Below are positions 1-6,774 of a stretch of 27,168 nucleotides of DNA, piece after piece. A program made the translations under genes and the position numbers. The notes beneath the pieces were generated by a model. The model was not told the origin of the DNA, made no database searches, and worked only from the letters and a program-made list of their open reading frames with translations. Every line of letters begins with the position of its first letter. The stretch's first letter is position 1. The stretch is from Nitrospirota bacterium (GTDB taxonomy: Bacteria; NPL-UPA2; JAADIA01): NCBI GenBank assembly GCA_013151555.1, contig JAADIA010000010.1, forward strand, positions 1 to 27,168, read 5' to 3'.

Positions 1-220
1 ATGTGCTTACTCACTTGCTTAGACGAAGGGGAAATTCTCTGCGGACTAATTACTTGCCCTCGGGCTAGGGATATTAATTCGCACTTATTATCCGCCTTGG
101 GCGGGCGATGTGCTCACTCACTTGCTTAAACAAGGGGAAATTCTCTTCGATAATTTCCCCTTAAGCTGCGGAGTTAATTCACACTTATCACTTAGTTTCA
201 CTAAGTGATGTGTTCATTAA
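1..220 (+). repeat. Array of structured two-hairpin repeats upstream of the LysM-mutL genes
   Basis: There is no gene here. The stretch holds two full copies (81-113 and 181-213) of a 33-nt hairpin with a fixed plan: 4-bp base, 2-nt TT bulge on the 5' side, 10-bp upper stem, 3-nt loop. The bases are GCAC/GTGC in the first copy and ACAC/GTGT in the second, and the upper stem of the second is a perfect 10 bp with a different sequence. Between them lies a perfect 9-bp hairpin, GGGGAAATT/AATTTCCCC, at 134-160. Bases 1-40 look like the tail of another copy that starts before the window. The same arrangement precedes hflX and argH. The array ends just before a strong ribosome binding site, which suggests a 5' leader. 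A mobile palindromic repeat is the alternative. Confidence 0.75.
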
Positions 221-238
221 AAGGAGGTGAATTTAAAG

Positions 239-628
239 ATGAGGAAGATTGAGGTAACAACTATCTCTTTGGCGTTGGGATCAATATTTCTTCTGGCAGG
301 TTGCAGTTTTCAGTTTCAGACTAAGCCGGTGGTGAAGACTACCGGGGAAGTTATTAAAGTACCGGCCGTGGAAAAAGCGGAGCCTGTAGAAAAAAAGGTT
401 GTTGAAGTGAAAAAGGCAGAGCCCGTAGAAAAGGTTCCTGAAGTTAAAGAAGAATTAGCAAATACTCACACTGTAGTTAAGGGAGAGACGCTGTGGGATA
501 TTGCCGGCTATAAAGATGTCTACGGGGATCCTACCAAGTGGAAGCTAATTTATGAGGCTAACAAAGATATCCTGGATAGTCCCGATTCCCTTAAGCCGGG
601 GCAACTACTTGTTATTCCTCGGGAGTAG
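239..628 (+). CDS. LysM-domain lipoprotein
   Basis: This is a small exported protein of 129 residues. It has a signal peptide ending in a lipobox (LLAGC, lipidated Cys22) and then a Lys/Glu/Pro/Val-rich linker in which KAEPVEK occurs twice. A C-terminal LysM domain runs from about residue 77 to the end, with the typical HTVVKGETLWDIA opening and LKPGQLLVIP close. LysM domains bind peptidoglycan or related glycans, so the protein probably tethers a membrane to the cell wall. I chose the ATG at 239 because AAGGAGGTGA lies 8 nt upstream; an in-frame GTG at 227 falls inside that ribosome binding site. The stop is 5 nt before mutL, so the two are probably co-transcribed. The exact role is unknown. 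Confidence 0.88.
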   Translation: MRKIEVTTISLALGSIFLLAGCSFQFQTKPVVKTTGEVIKVPAVEKAEPVEKKVVEVKKAEPVEKVPEVKEELANTHTVVKGETLWDIAGYKDVYGDPTKWKLIYEANKDILDSPDSLKPGQLLVIPRE

Positions 629-633
629 GGGAA

Positions 634-2352
634 ATGGCAAAGAGGATTGGTGTACTCTCCCCGGAAATAGCTAATAAGATTGCTGCCGGCGAAGTAGTGG
701 AAAGGCCGGCTTCTGTAGCCAAGGAGCTGGTGGAAAATTCATTGGATGCCGGGAGTAGTCGTATTATCATTGAGGTAAAAGGCGGCGGGAAAGATCTTAT
801 TCGCGTCACCGATGATGGCTGGGGGATGGAAGAGGAAGATGCTCTCCTTTCTTTACAAAGACACTCCACCAGTAAAATTTCCAAGTTAGATGATTTGGAA
901 TCCATTGTCAGCTTTGGTTTCCGGGGAGAAGCCTTACCGGCTATTAGTGCTGTTTCTCAACTGGAATTAATTACCCGTCCGGAGAAACAATTGGCCGGTA
1001 CCAGAATCCGGGTCGAAGGGGGACAGGTAAAGGAGATAAGAAAGGAAGGGTGTCCTCCGGGAACGACGATAATTGTTCGCCGTCTCTTTTTTAATACTCC
1101 TGCCCGGCGGAAGTTCCTGAAGTCGGTATCTACGGAAATCGGTCATCTGAGCGAATGGATTGGCAGGCTTTCTCTGGCGAAAGAAGATGTTTTCTTCCAG
1201 TTAATACATAATGGAGAGGAAATATTTACCCTTCCTTCAGGAAAGGGTCTGGGAGAAAGGATAGCCAGTCTCTACAGCCGGGATTTAAAAGAAAACCTGC
1301 TTGGTCTCGATTCCGGAGATGATAGCCTTCTTCAGGTAAAAGGGTTTTTGGCTAAGCCGGAGGAGAGCCGTTCCCGTCCCATGCGGCAACTTTTCTATGT
1401 GAATGGTCGTCCTATTAAAAGCCGGTTAATAAGTCATGCTCTCTTTGAGGGGTATAAGGAGTTCCTTCCTACAGGAAAGTTCCCGGTTGCTTTTCTCTTC
1501 TTGCAGATTAACCCTTCCCTGGTAGATGTAAATGTCCATCCGGCCAAGAGAGAGGTAAAATTCTCCCGGGAAAAGGAAGTGCATGATTCTATCTCTCGAG
1601 TAGTAAAAGAGACTTTGAGAAAAGGCAAGCCGGTCCCGGAGATTAAGATAGGAGAGAGTCGGGAGGGAAGAATAAAAGAAAGGATAGCAAGGTATCTGAG
1701 CAAAGAACCTTCTTCCTCCGAGTTGTTTAATCCGTCTGCTCTGCAGGAAACAACGGCTCTTCCCAAGAAAGAAGGTTCTCCTCTTACCCTGCTGGCCCAA
1801 TTTGAGAATACCTATATTATTACCCGGGAAAAAGGAAAGATAGTAATTTTTGATCAACATGCTGCTCACGAGCGCATTCTTTATAAACGATTAAAGGATA
1901 AGGCGGCTCAAGCACGTGTTGAGTCCCAAGCACTTCTCTTCCCTCTTAATTTGGAACTGACCCTTAAAGAAGCAACCGTTCTTAAGCAAAACCTTCCCGT
2001 TCTTACTTCCCTCGGTTTTGACATCGAAGGTTTCGGAGGAAATGCTTTTATCCTCAGAGCGGTACCTTCCTTGCTGAATAAGGCTAACCCCAAACAATTG
2101 CTCCTTGATATTGTTGATGACCTTTTAGGAGGGAAAAAAATAGAGGAGCCCTTAGAAAAACAAGAGCAGATTATTATCATTATGGCTTGTCGGGGAGCAG
2201 TTAAAGCCGGGGATAGATTGGAGCAGGAAGAGATGGTTTCTCTTCTCAAAGAACTTCCCCGGATGGAGCATTCTTATACCTGCCCTCATGGTCGTCCGAC
2301 GATGGTCGAGCTTACCTTAGAGGAATTGGAAAAGAGATTCAGACGCAAGTGA
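634..2352 (+). CDS. mutL: DNA mismatch repair protein MutL
   Basis: MutL couples mismatch recognition by MutS to strand incision and excision. The N-terminal GHKL ATPase is clear: KELVENSLDAG (Glu31 and Asn35 by alignment to E. coli Glu29/Asn33), the GFRGEAL lid motif near residues 95-101, and the FFNTPARRKFL region. The C-terminal half carries endonuclease motifs: DQHAAHE at 407-413, an ACRGAVKAGD motif, and CPHGRP at 550-555, as in MutL proteins of bacteria lacking MutH. One deviation is that the second Glu of the DQHA(X)2E(X)4E motif is Lys418. The length of 572 residues is normal. It follows the LysM gene by 5 nt and overlaps miaA by 4 nt, so the genes form an operon. The start is ATG after TAGGGGAA. 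Confidence 0.97.
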   Translation: MAKRIGVLSPEIANKIAAGEVVERPASVAKELVENSLDAGSSRIIIEVKGGGKDLIRVTDDGWGMEEEDALLSLQRHSTSKISKLDDLESIVSFGFRGEALPAISAVSQLELITRPEKQLAGTRIRVEGGQVKEIRKEGCPPGTTIIVRRLFFNTPARRKFLKSVSTEIGHLSEWIGRLSLAKEDVFFQLIHNGEEIFTLPSGKGLGERIASLYSRDLKENLLGLDSGDDSLLQVKGFLAKPEESRSRPMRQLFYVNGRPIKSRLISHALFEGYKEFLPTGKFPVAFLFLQINPSLVDVNVHPAKREVKFSREKEVHDSISRVVKETLRKGKPVPEIKIGESREGRIKERIARYLSKEPSSSELFNPSALQETTALPKKEGSPLTLLAQFENTYIITREKGKIVIFDQHAAHERILYKRLKDKAAQARVESQALLFPLNLELTLKEATVLKQNLPVLTSLGFDIEGFGGNAFILRAVPSLLNKANPKQLLLDIVDDLLGGKKIEEPLEKQEQIIIIMACRGAVKAGDRLEQEEMVSLLKELPRMEHSYTCPHGRPTMVELTLEELEKRFRRK

Positions 2353-3275
2353 TTCCGCTATTAATTATACTTGGTCCAACGGCAGTAGGGAAGAGCCGGG
2401 TAAGTATTATCCTGGCCCGGGAATTAAACGGAGAAATAATCTCTGCGGATTCCCGGAAGATATATAAGTATATGAATATTGGAACTGCCAAGCCTGACGA
2501 GGAGGAAAGAAAAGAGGTTCCTCATCATCTTCTCGATTTAATTGAACCTTATGAAGAATTCAGCGCCGGCAGGTTCCGGGAAGAAGCTGAGAAAGTTATC
2601 AGCCAAGTTCATCAAAGAGGAAATGTCCCTATTCTGGTAGGAGGTTCCGGTCTATACCTGAAGGCGGTGACGGACGGACTTTTCTCCGGTCCCCGGGGAG
2701 ATAAGGACAAAAGGAAGAAGTTAAAACAACTGGCCGGAGAATTTGGTTCTCTCTATCTCTACGAGAAGTTGAAAGAAGTAGATCCCCTGGCCGCTTCCCG
2801 AATCCATCCGCATGACCTGGTCAGAACAATCCGCGCTTTGGAAGTTTATGAAGAAACCGGAAAGCCTATCTCTACGCTGCAGGCTGAGGGAAAGCAAGAA
2901 AGAGATGAATTGTATGAAACAACTATTATCGGACTCAATAGACCTCGTCCTAACCTGTATCGGAGGATTGAACGAAGAACGGAGGCAATGTTTGCCCGGG
3001 GGTTGGTGGAGGAAGTAAGAAATCTCTTAAAGCAAGGATTCCATGAGAATTTGGTTTCCATGCAAGGGGTAGGATATAAGGAAGTGTGCGGATACCTTCA
3101 TCATAGGTACGGTGAGGAAGAAGCAGTAAGATTGCTTAAACGGAATACCCGGCGATATGCGAAACGGCAATTGACTTGGTTTAAAAAGGATAAACGAATT
3201 CAGTGGATCAATATAAGTGAAAATGAAAGCGCGGAAGAAGTTGTAAAAAGAATGAAGAAAACCCTTGCCAATTGA
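2349..3275 (+). CDS. miaA: tRNA dimethylallyltransferase MiaA
   Basis: MiaA transfers a dimethylallyl group from dimethylallyl diphosphate to A37 of tRNAs that read codons beginning with U. At 308 residues it has normal length. Visible motifs are the P-loop GPTAVGKS (residues 9-16), the DSRKIYKYMNIGTAKP segment near residue 35, GGSGLYLKAVTDGL, and HDLVRTIRALEVYEETGKP. The start is GTG at 2349, overlapping the mutL stop codon, which implies translational coupling. mutL-miaA-hfq-hflX is an order found in many bacteria and supports the call. A probable hfq promoter lies across the 3' end of this gene. Confidence 0.97.
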   Translation: MIPLLIILGPTAVGKSRVSIILARELNGEIISADSRKIYKYMNIGTAKPDEEERKEVPHHLLDLIEPYEEFSAGRFREEAEKVISQVHQRGNVPILVGGSGLYLKAVTDGLFSGPRGDKDKRKKLKQLAGEFGSLYLYEKLKEVDPLAASRIHPHDLVRTIRALEVYEETGKPISTLQAEGKQERDELYETTIIGLNRPRPNLYRRIERRTEAMFARGLVEEVRNLLKQGFHENLVSMQGVGYKEVCGYLHHRYGEEEAVRLLKRNTRRYAKRQLTWFKKDKRIQWINISENESAEEVVKRMKKTLAN

Positions 3276-3293
3276 GGATGGACGGAGTAGAAT
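3265..3293 (+). promoter_or_regulatory. Probable sigma-70 promoter for hfq
   Basis: TTGCCA (3265-3270), a 17-bp spacer, then TAGAAT (3288-3293); each hexamer matches the consensus in five of six positions. It spans the miaA stop codon and would start transcription near 3300, leaving a leader of about 95 nt before hfq. This is a consensus match by eye only. Confidence 0.5.
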
Positions 3294-3295
3294 AA

Positions 3296-3379
3296 CAGAA
3301 AATAGAAGACAGGGAACAGAAGACAGAGAAAAAACAGGCAAGAGGTTTTAATAGTTATATCTATCTTCTGATTTCTGAC
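3296..3379. repeat. Imperfect inverted repeat between miaA and hfq
   Basis: The left arm at 3296-3312, rich in CAGAA and AGACAG, is roughly complementary to 3361-3379 (CTATCTTCTG then ATTTCTGAC). The centre holds repeated AGACAG and AACAG words. Similar AGAAGACAGAGGACAG words lie after the Nudix gene near 5900. It looks like a dispersed simple inverted repeat and could fold in the hfq leader. Confidence 0.45.
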
Positions 3380-3395
3380 ATTAGAGGGGGGGAAG

Positions 3396-3686
3396 ATGGG
3401 GAATTCGAGCTTGAGTTTGCAGGATAGTTTTCTCAATAAGGCCAGGCAGGAGAATTTGATAGTAACCGTTCACTTGACTAATGGATTGAAGCTGGAAGGA
3501 AAGGTAAGAGGTTTTGATAACTTCACTCTTATTCTTAATAACAGTGGGCGGGAGCATCTGGTCTACAAACATGCCGTTTCTACCATCATCCCTTTCAAAC
3601 AGGGAAATAGCTTTAATCAGAACAGGCCGAGTTATCCTGAGAAGAAGAAATTAGAGGCTCTGGCCGAGAAGTATAGCAAAAAATGA
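3396..3686 (+). CDS. hfq: RNA chaperone Hfq
   Basis: Hfq forms a hexameric ring that binds U-rich and A-rich RNA and helps small RNAs act on mRNAs. The Sm1 region starts with [11 protein letters not shown] (residues 7-17) and includes [16 protein letters not shown]. The Sm2 signature YKHAVSTI lies at residues 57-64. The core is followed by a short charged tail, giving 96 residues, close to the usual 70-100. A G-rich stretch (GAGGGGGGGAAG) just before the ATG can serve as ribosome binding site. It has its own likely promoter (3265-3293) and sits between miaA and hflX, the classical location. Confidence 0.96.
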   Translation: MGNSSLSLQDSFLNKARQENLIVTVHLTNGLKLEGKVRGFDNFTLILNNSGREHLVYKHAVSTIIPFKQGNSFNQNRPSYPEKKKLEALAEKYSKK

Positions 3687-3700
3687 TATGAAAAGATTTA

Positions 3701-3945
3701 TCCCGTTTCGTATGATACCCTGAAATTCCCTCCGATAATTTTAGCGAACTCAACGAGATTAATTCGTGCTGAGTATTTTAGCTAGCTTCCCTGTGTGATA
3801 TTAATTCGCATTGATTACCCGCCTGGGGCGGGTGATATGCTCACTCACTTGCTTAGACGAAGGGGAAATTCTCTTCGATAATTTCCCCTTAAGCTGCGGA
3901 GTTAATTCGCACTTATCATCCGCCTCAGGCGGATGGTGTGCTCAT
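3701..3945 (+). repeat. Array of structured two-hairpin repeats upstream of hflX
   Basis: This fills most of the 274-base gap between hfq and hflX. Two 33-nt hairpins lie at 3808-3840 (base GCAT/ATGC, bulge TG) and 3909-3941 (base GCAC/GTGC, bulge TT), each with a 10-bp upper stem and 3-nt loop. Between them, at 3862-3888, is the perfect 9-bp hairpin GGGGAAATT/AATTTCCCC, identical to the one at 134-160. A diverged copy of the first module starts at 3701 (TCCCGTTTCGTA), with AACGAGA downstream able to pair with TCCCGTT apart from one mismatch. The last hairpin is followed by TCATTAGAGGG and then the hflX reading frame. The GCAC/GTGC to GCAT/ATGC change is a paired substitution, supporting a functional stem. 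Confidence 0.78.
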
Positions 3946-3960
3946 TAGAGGGTAAAAACT

Positions 3961-5250
3961 ATTAGCAAACAACGTCGACCAACTCTGGCTACCGAAGATA
4001 CGCAAAGGGAGAGGGCTCTTCTTGTCATTTCTAAACCGCTCCGTTCATCTGAGTGGGAACTGGAGGATCTGCTTAGCGAATTAAAACTTCTCGTTGATAG
4101 TGTCGGAGCCGAAGTTTCTTCAGTTACTATTTTGAGAAGGGCAAAACCAAGCCCGTCTCATTTCATTGGCCGGGGCAAAGCCGAGGAAATAAGAGCAAAA
4201 GTTGAAGAAGAAAAGGCTGATTTTGTTATCTTTAATAATGATTTAACTCCGACTCAACAACGCAATCTGGAAGAGAGCCTTCACACCCGGGTAATTGATC
4301 ATACGCAACTGATTCTGGATATTTTTGCCCAGAGAGCTCAGACCAAAGAGGGAAAATTACAGGTAGAGTTAGCGCAACTTAGTTATCTTCTTCCCCGGCT
4401 TACCGGATTAGGAATCGAACTTTCCCAGTTGGGTGGGGGTATTGGAACTCGGGGTCCGGGCGAGACCCAATTAGAAGTTGACCGGAGAAGAATCCGTCGT
4501 CGTCTTACCAAGTTAAAGGAAGAAATAAAAGAGGTACGGAAACACCGGACTCTCCAGAGAGAAGGAAGAAGGAAAAACCCTTTTCCTATAGTTGCTTTGG
4601 TTGGCTACACCAATTCCGGAAAGTCAACCCTTCTTAACAGCCTGACCGGCTCTGATGTCAAAGTAGAGAATAAACTCTTTGTTACTTTGGACCCGGCTAC
4701 ACGAAAGGTTAAGCTTCCTTCTAAAAGAGAAATTCTCCTTACCGATACCGTAGGTTTTATCCGTTACCTTCCCCATCATCTTATTGCCGCTTTTAAAGCC
4801 ACCCTGGAAGAGGTTACCGAAGCCGATGTCCTTATTATTGTTCTTGATGCCGGGCATCCTAAACATCAAGAACAAAGCGGAGTGGTTTTTCAAGTTCTCA
4901 ACCAACTTGGGGCTATGGACAAACCCATAGTCATTGCTTTGAATAAGATGGACCTTCTCCAAAGCAGGTTGGAACAAAGACGTCTTCAACGAGAATTCCC
5001 CGAAGGGATTCTTATCTCTGCCCGGGAGAAAGAAGGGTTAGAAAGATTAATGCAAGAGTTAGAACAAGCTCTTCCCGAAAAAAGGGAGACGGTAAAAGTG
5101 CTTATTCCGCAAAAGGAAGGAACTTTGCTGGCCTCTATTAGAAAAGAAGGGACAATATTCCAGGAGAGGTACCGGAATAGCCAGGTCTATTTAGAGGCAG
5201 AAGTGGGAAAGGAGTTGGCCAGGAGATTAGAGAAATACCAATTGAAATAA
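3961..5250 (+). CDS. hflX: Ribosome-associated GTPase HflX, probable AUU start
   Basis: HflX is a GTPase that binds the large ribosomal subunit and splits or rescues stalled ribosomes. The N-terminal HflX domain includes ERALLV near residue 18, FIGRGKAEEI, ILDIFAQRAQTKEGKLQVELAQL and GGGIGTRGPGETQLE. A G domain follows, with P-loop GYTNSGKST at residues 215-223, the DTVGF G3 motif and the NKMD G4 motif. A start at the first TTG (4132) would remove 57 residues that clearly match the family N-terminus. The frame opens after a TAG at 3946-3948 and has no ATG, GTG or TTG before 4132. ATT at 3961, 9 nt after GAGG, gives 429 residues, close to E. coli HflX. A CTG at 3985 or a sequence error are alternatives. 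Confidence 0.93.
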   Translation: MSKQRRPTLATEDTQRERALLVISKPLRSSEWELEDLLSELKLLVDSVGAEVSSVTILRRAKPSPSHFIGRGKAEEIRAKVEEEKADFVIFNNDLTPTQQRNLEESLHTRVIDHTQLILDIFAQRAQTKEGKLQVELAQLSYLLPRLTGLGIELSQLGGGIGTRGPGETQLEVDRRRIRRRLTKLKEEIKEVRKHRTLQREGRRKNPFPIVALVGYTNSGKSTLLNSLTGSDVKVENKLFVTLDPATRKVKLPSKREILLTDTVGFIRYLPHHLIAAFKATLEEVTEADVLIIVLDAGHPKHQEQSGVVFQVLNQLGAMDKPIVIALNKMDLLQSRLEQRRLQREFPEGILISAREKEGLERLMQELEQALPEKRETVKVLIPQKEGTLLASIRKEGTIFQERYRNSQVYLEAEVGKELARRLEKYQLK

Positions 5251-5391
5251 CCAATAATCAAATTTCAATAACCAAATAATAATCAATATCCAATGACCAA
5301 TGTTCCAAGCGGATGATAAAGAAAAAGTTTGGTTATTGATTATTGGTGTTTGGTGATTATTTGATGTTTGGTGCTTGATTATTGGTTATTT
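5245..5391. repeat. Long AT-rich inverted repeat after hflX
   Basis: The outer arms, 5245-5261 and 5375-5391, are perfectly complementary over 17 bp (AAATAACCAATAATCAA). Further imperfect pairing continues inward (words such as ATAACCAAATAAT against TTGGTTATTGATTATTGG) around a short centre near 5310-5328. The left arm contains the hflX stop codon. The whole could form one long hairpin in the 3' end of the hflX mRNA and may act as a processing or termination structure. It is built from repeated CCAAT/ATTGG words, as in dispersed repeats of some candidate-phylum genomes. Confidence 0.75.
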
Positions 5392-5445
5392 AGAAGTTGA
5401 GGTTTGTTTTTCATCCGTGGCTAAAAAAGTAAGTGGGAGGAGACG

Positions 5446-5898
5446 TTGAGCAAACCAACGGCTTTAATAAAGATACGCATAGCTATTATTCTGCTTAAAG
5501 ATGATAAAATCCTCTTTGTTAAACATCGGAAACATCAGCAAAGTTACTGGGTGCTTCCCGGAGGCACGGTGGAGTGGGGGGAAACTCTTGAAGAAGCAGC
5601 CAAAAGGGAGATAAGGGAGGAAACCAACCTGGAGATAGTTTTTGGGGAACCGGTCTTTATCAATGAAGCGATTCCTCAAGATGGACACCAACATATCATC
5701 GATCTTTACTGCACGGGAAAGATTTTAGGAGGGGACCTGAAAGTACCCAGGGAAAAGGTCCTCCAGGAAGCAAGGTTCTTCACTAAAGAGAGCTTCGAGG
5801 GCCTGAGTTTTTATCCGGATATTAAAGAAGAGCTGAAAGAAGAATGGAAAAAAGGCTTCCAGGGCAAGCTGAAGTATTTAGGGAATAGATGGAAGTGA
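5446..5898 (+). CDS. Nudix hydrolase
   Basis: This is a 150-residue protein of the Nudix family, which cleaves nucleoside diphosphates linked to another moiety. The Nudix box lies at residues 40-62: a Gly, then Glu46, then REIREET, with the usual final Gly-hydrophobic pair replaced by Asn-Leu. The preceding WVLPGG motif is typical of MutT-like members. The start is TTG at 5446 after GGGAGGAG, with close spacing. No signal peptide is present, so it acts in the cytoplasm. It stands alone between the inverted repeat and an M48 protease gene, and its substrate cannot be told from sequence. Confidence 0.9.
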   Translation: MSKPTALIKIRIAIILLKDDKILFVKHRKHQQSYWVLPGGTVEWGETLEEAAKREIREETNLEIVFGEPVFINEAIPQDGHQHIIDLYCTGKILGGDLKVPREKVLQEARFFTKESFEGLSFYPDIKEELKEEWKKGFQGKLKYLGNRWK

Positions 5899-5969
5899 TG
5901 ACAGAAGACAGAGGACAGACAAAAGCTTTCCGTTAAAGGTTAAAGGTTTAAAGTTTAAGGTTAAGGAAT

Positions 5970-6746
5970 ATGAAACCTGTAGTTAGAAAAAATATCAGGA
6001 TGGCTTTGTTTATCATCCTCCTTCTTTCTGCCGGCTGTGCTACTGTGTATAACCCGGCTACGGGAAAGAAGGAAGTTATCTTCATTGATCAGGAAAGCCA
6101 GGTTGCCATTGGCACCGAGATGGCAAAAAGGATGGAGAAAGAATATCCTCTTTATAAGAATGCCCGGGCGACTGAATACGTAAACCGGATCGGACAAACG
6201 GTAGCCCGGGCCGGGGACAGACCTGATTTAGAGTATCATTTTAAGATATTAAATATAAAAGCGGTGAATGCCTTTGCTCTCCCGGGAGGATTTGTTTATG
6301 TAACTAAAGGATTGCTGAACATAGCAAATAAGGATGAGCTGGCGGCTGTCCTCGGCCATGAGATCGGGCATATCGCTGCCCGGCACGGGACAAAGAAACT
6401 TCAGACGCAGTTGGGATACAGCCTTCTCTCTGCTCTCATCTTCCAGGAGAATAACTATAAAGAGAGAGAGATTGCGCGAGCTGCCAACACCGCCTTCAAC
6501 CTGATTTCCCTTGGTTACAGTCGAGAAGACGAATTTCAAGCAGATCAGCTGGGAACATTATATAGTTATCGTGCCGGGTACGGACTCTGGGGAATGTTAA
6601 GTTTTTTGAAGAAACTTAAGAAGATGGAAAAACAAGAACCGTCTCTCCTGAAGGTTTTCTTGAGCACTCATCCTCCCACCTCGGAGCGAATAAAAGTGGT
6701 CGAGGAAGAAGTGAAAAAGTTGGAGCAGGCCCGGGTGTCAAAATAA
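5970..6746 (+). CDS. M48-family metalloprotease lipoprotein (BepA/LoiP-like)
   Basis: This 258-residue protein has an N-terminal membrane segment ending in the lipobox LSAGC (Cys23), so it is probably an envelope lipoprotein. The zinc-binding motif HEIGH is at 130-134 and the third ligand is probably Glu188 in the DEFQAD segment. The block AFALPGGFVYVTKGLL ahead of HEIGH is typical of the Oma1/BepA/LoiP branch. Such proteases act in outer-membrane protein quality control in known bacteria. The start ATG follows TTAAGGAAT. The 71-base gap upstream has repeated GTTAAAGG words. It ends 28 nt before the convergent esterase gene, with no obvious terminator between. Confidence 0.92.
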   Translation: MKPVVRKNIRMALFIILLLSAGCATVYNPATGKKEVIFIDQESQVAIGTEMAKRMEKEYPLYKNARATEYVNRIGQTVARAGDRPDLEYHFKILNIKAVNAFALPGGFVYVTKGLLNIANKDELAAVLGHEIGHIAARHGTKKLQTQLGYSLLSALIFQENNYKEREIARAANTAFNLISLGYSREDEFQADQLGTLYSYRAGYGLWGMLSFLKKLKKMEKQEPSLLKVFLSTHPPTSERIKVVEEEVKKLEQARVSK

Positions 6747-6774
6747 ATGTCACAAGTTTGTCTGTGTAGTTTAG

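Noticed and set aside
1-220. Possible CRISPR array at the window start
   Set aside because: The repeat units are palindromic with changing stems, irregular spacing and no uniform spacers, and no cas gene is present.
227-238. GTG at 227 as the start of the LysM lipoprotein
   Set aside because: This GTG is part of the AAGGAGGTGA ribosome binding site that serves the ATG at 239.
1426-1869. A 147-codon open frame on the - strand inside mutL
   Set aside because: It has no family resemblance or ribosome binding site and lies wholly opposite a well-supported gene. Other antisense frames (18746-19057, 21314-21733, 24868-25296 and so on) were dropped for the same reason.
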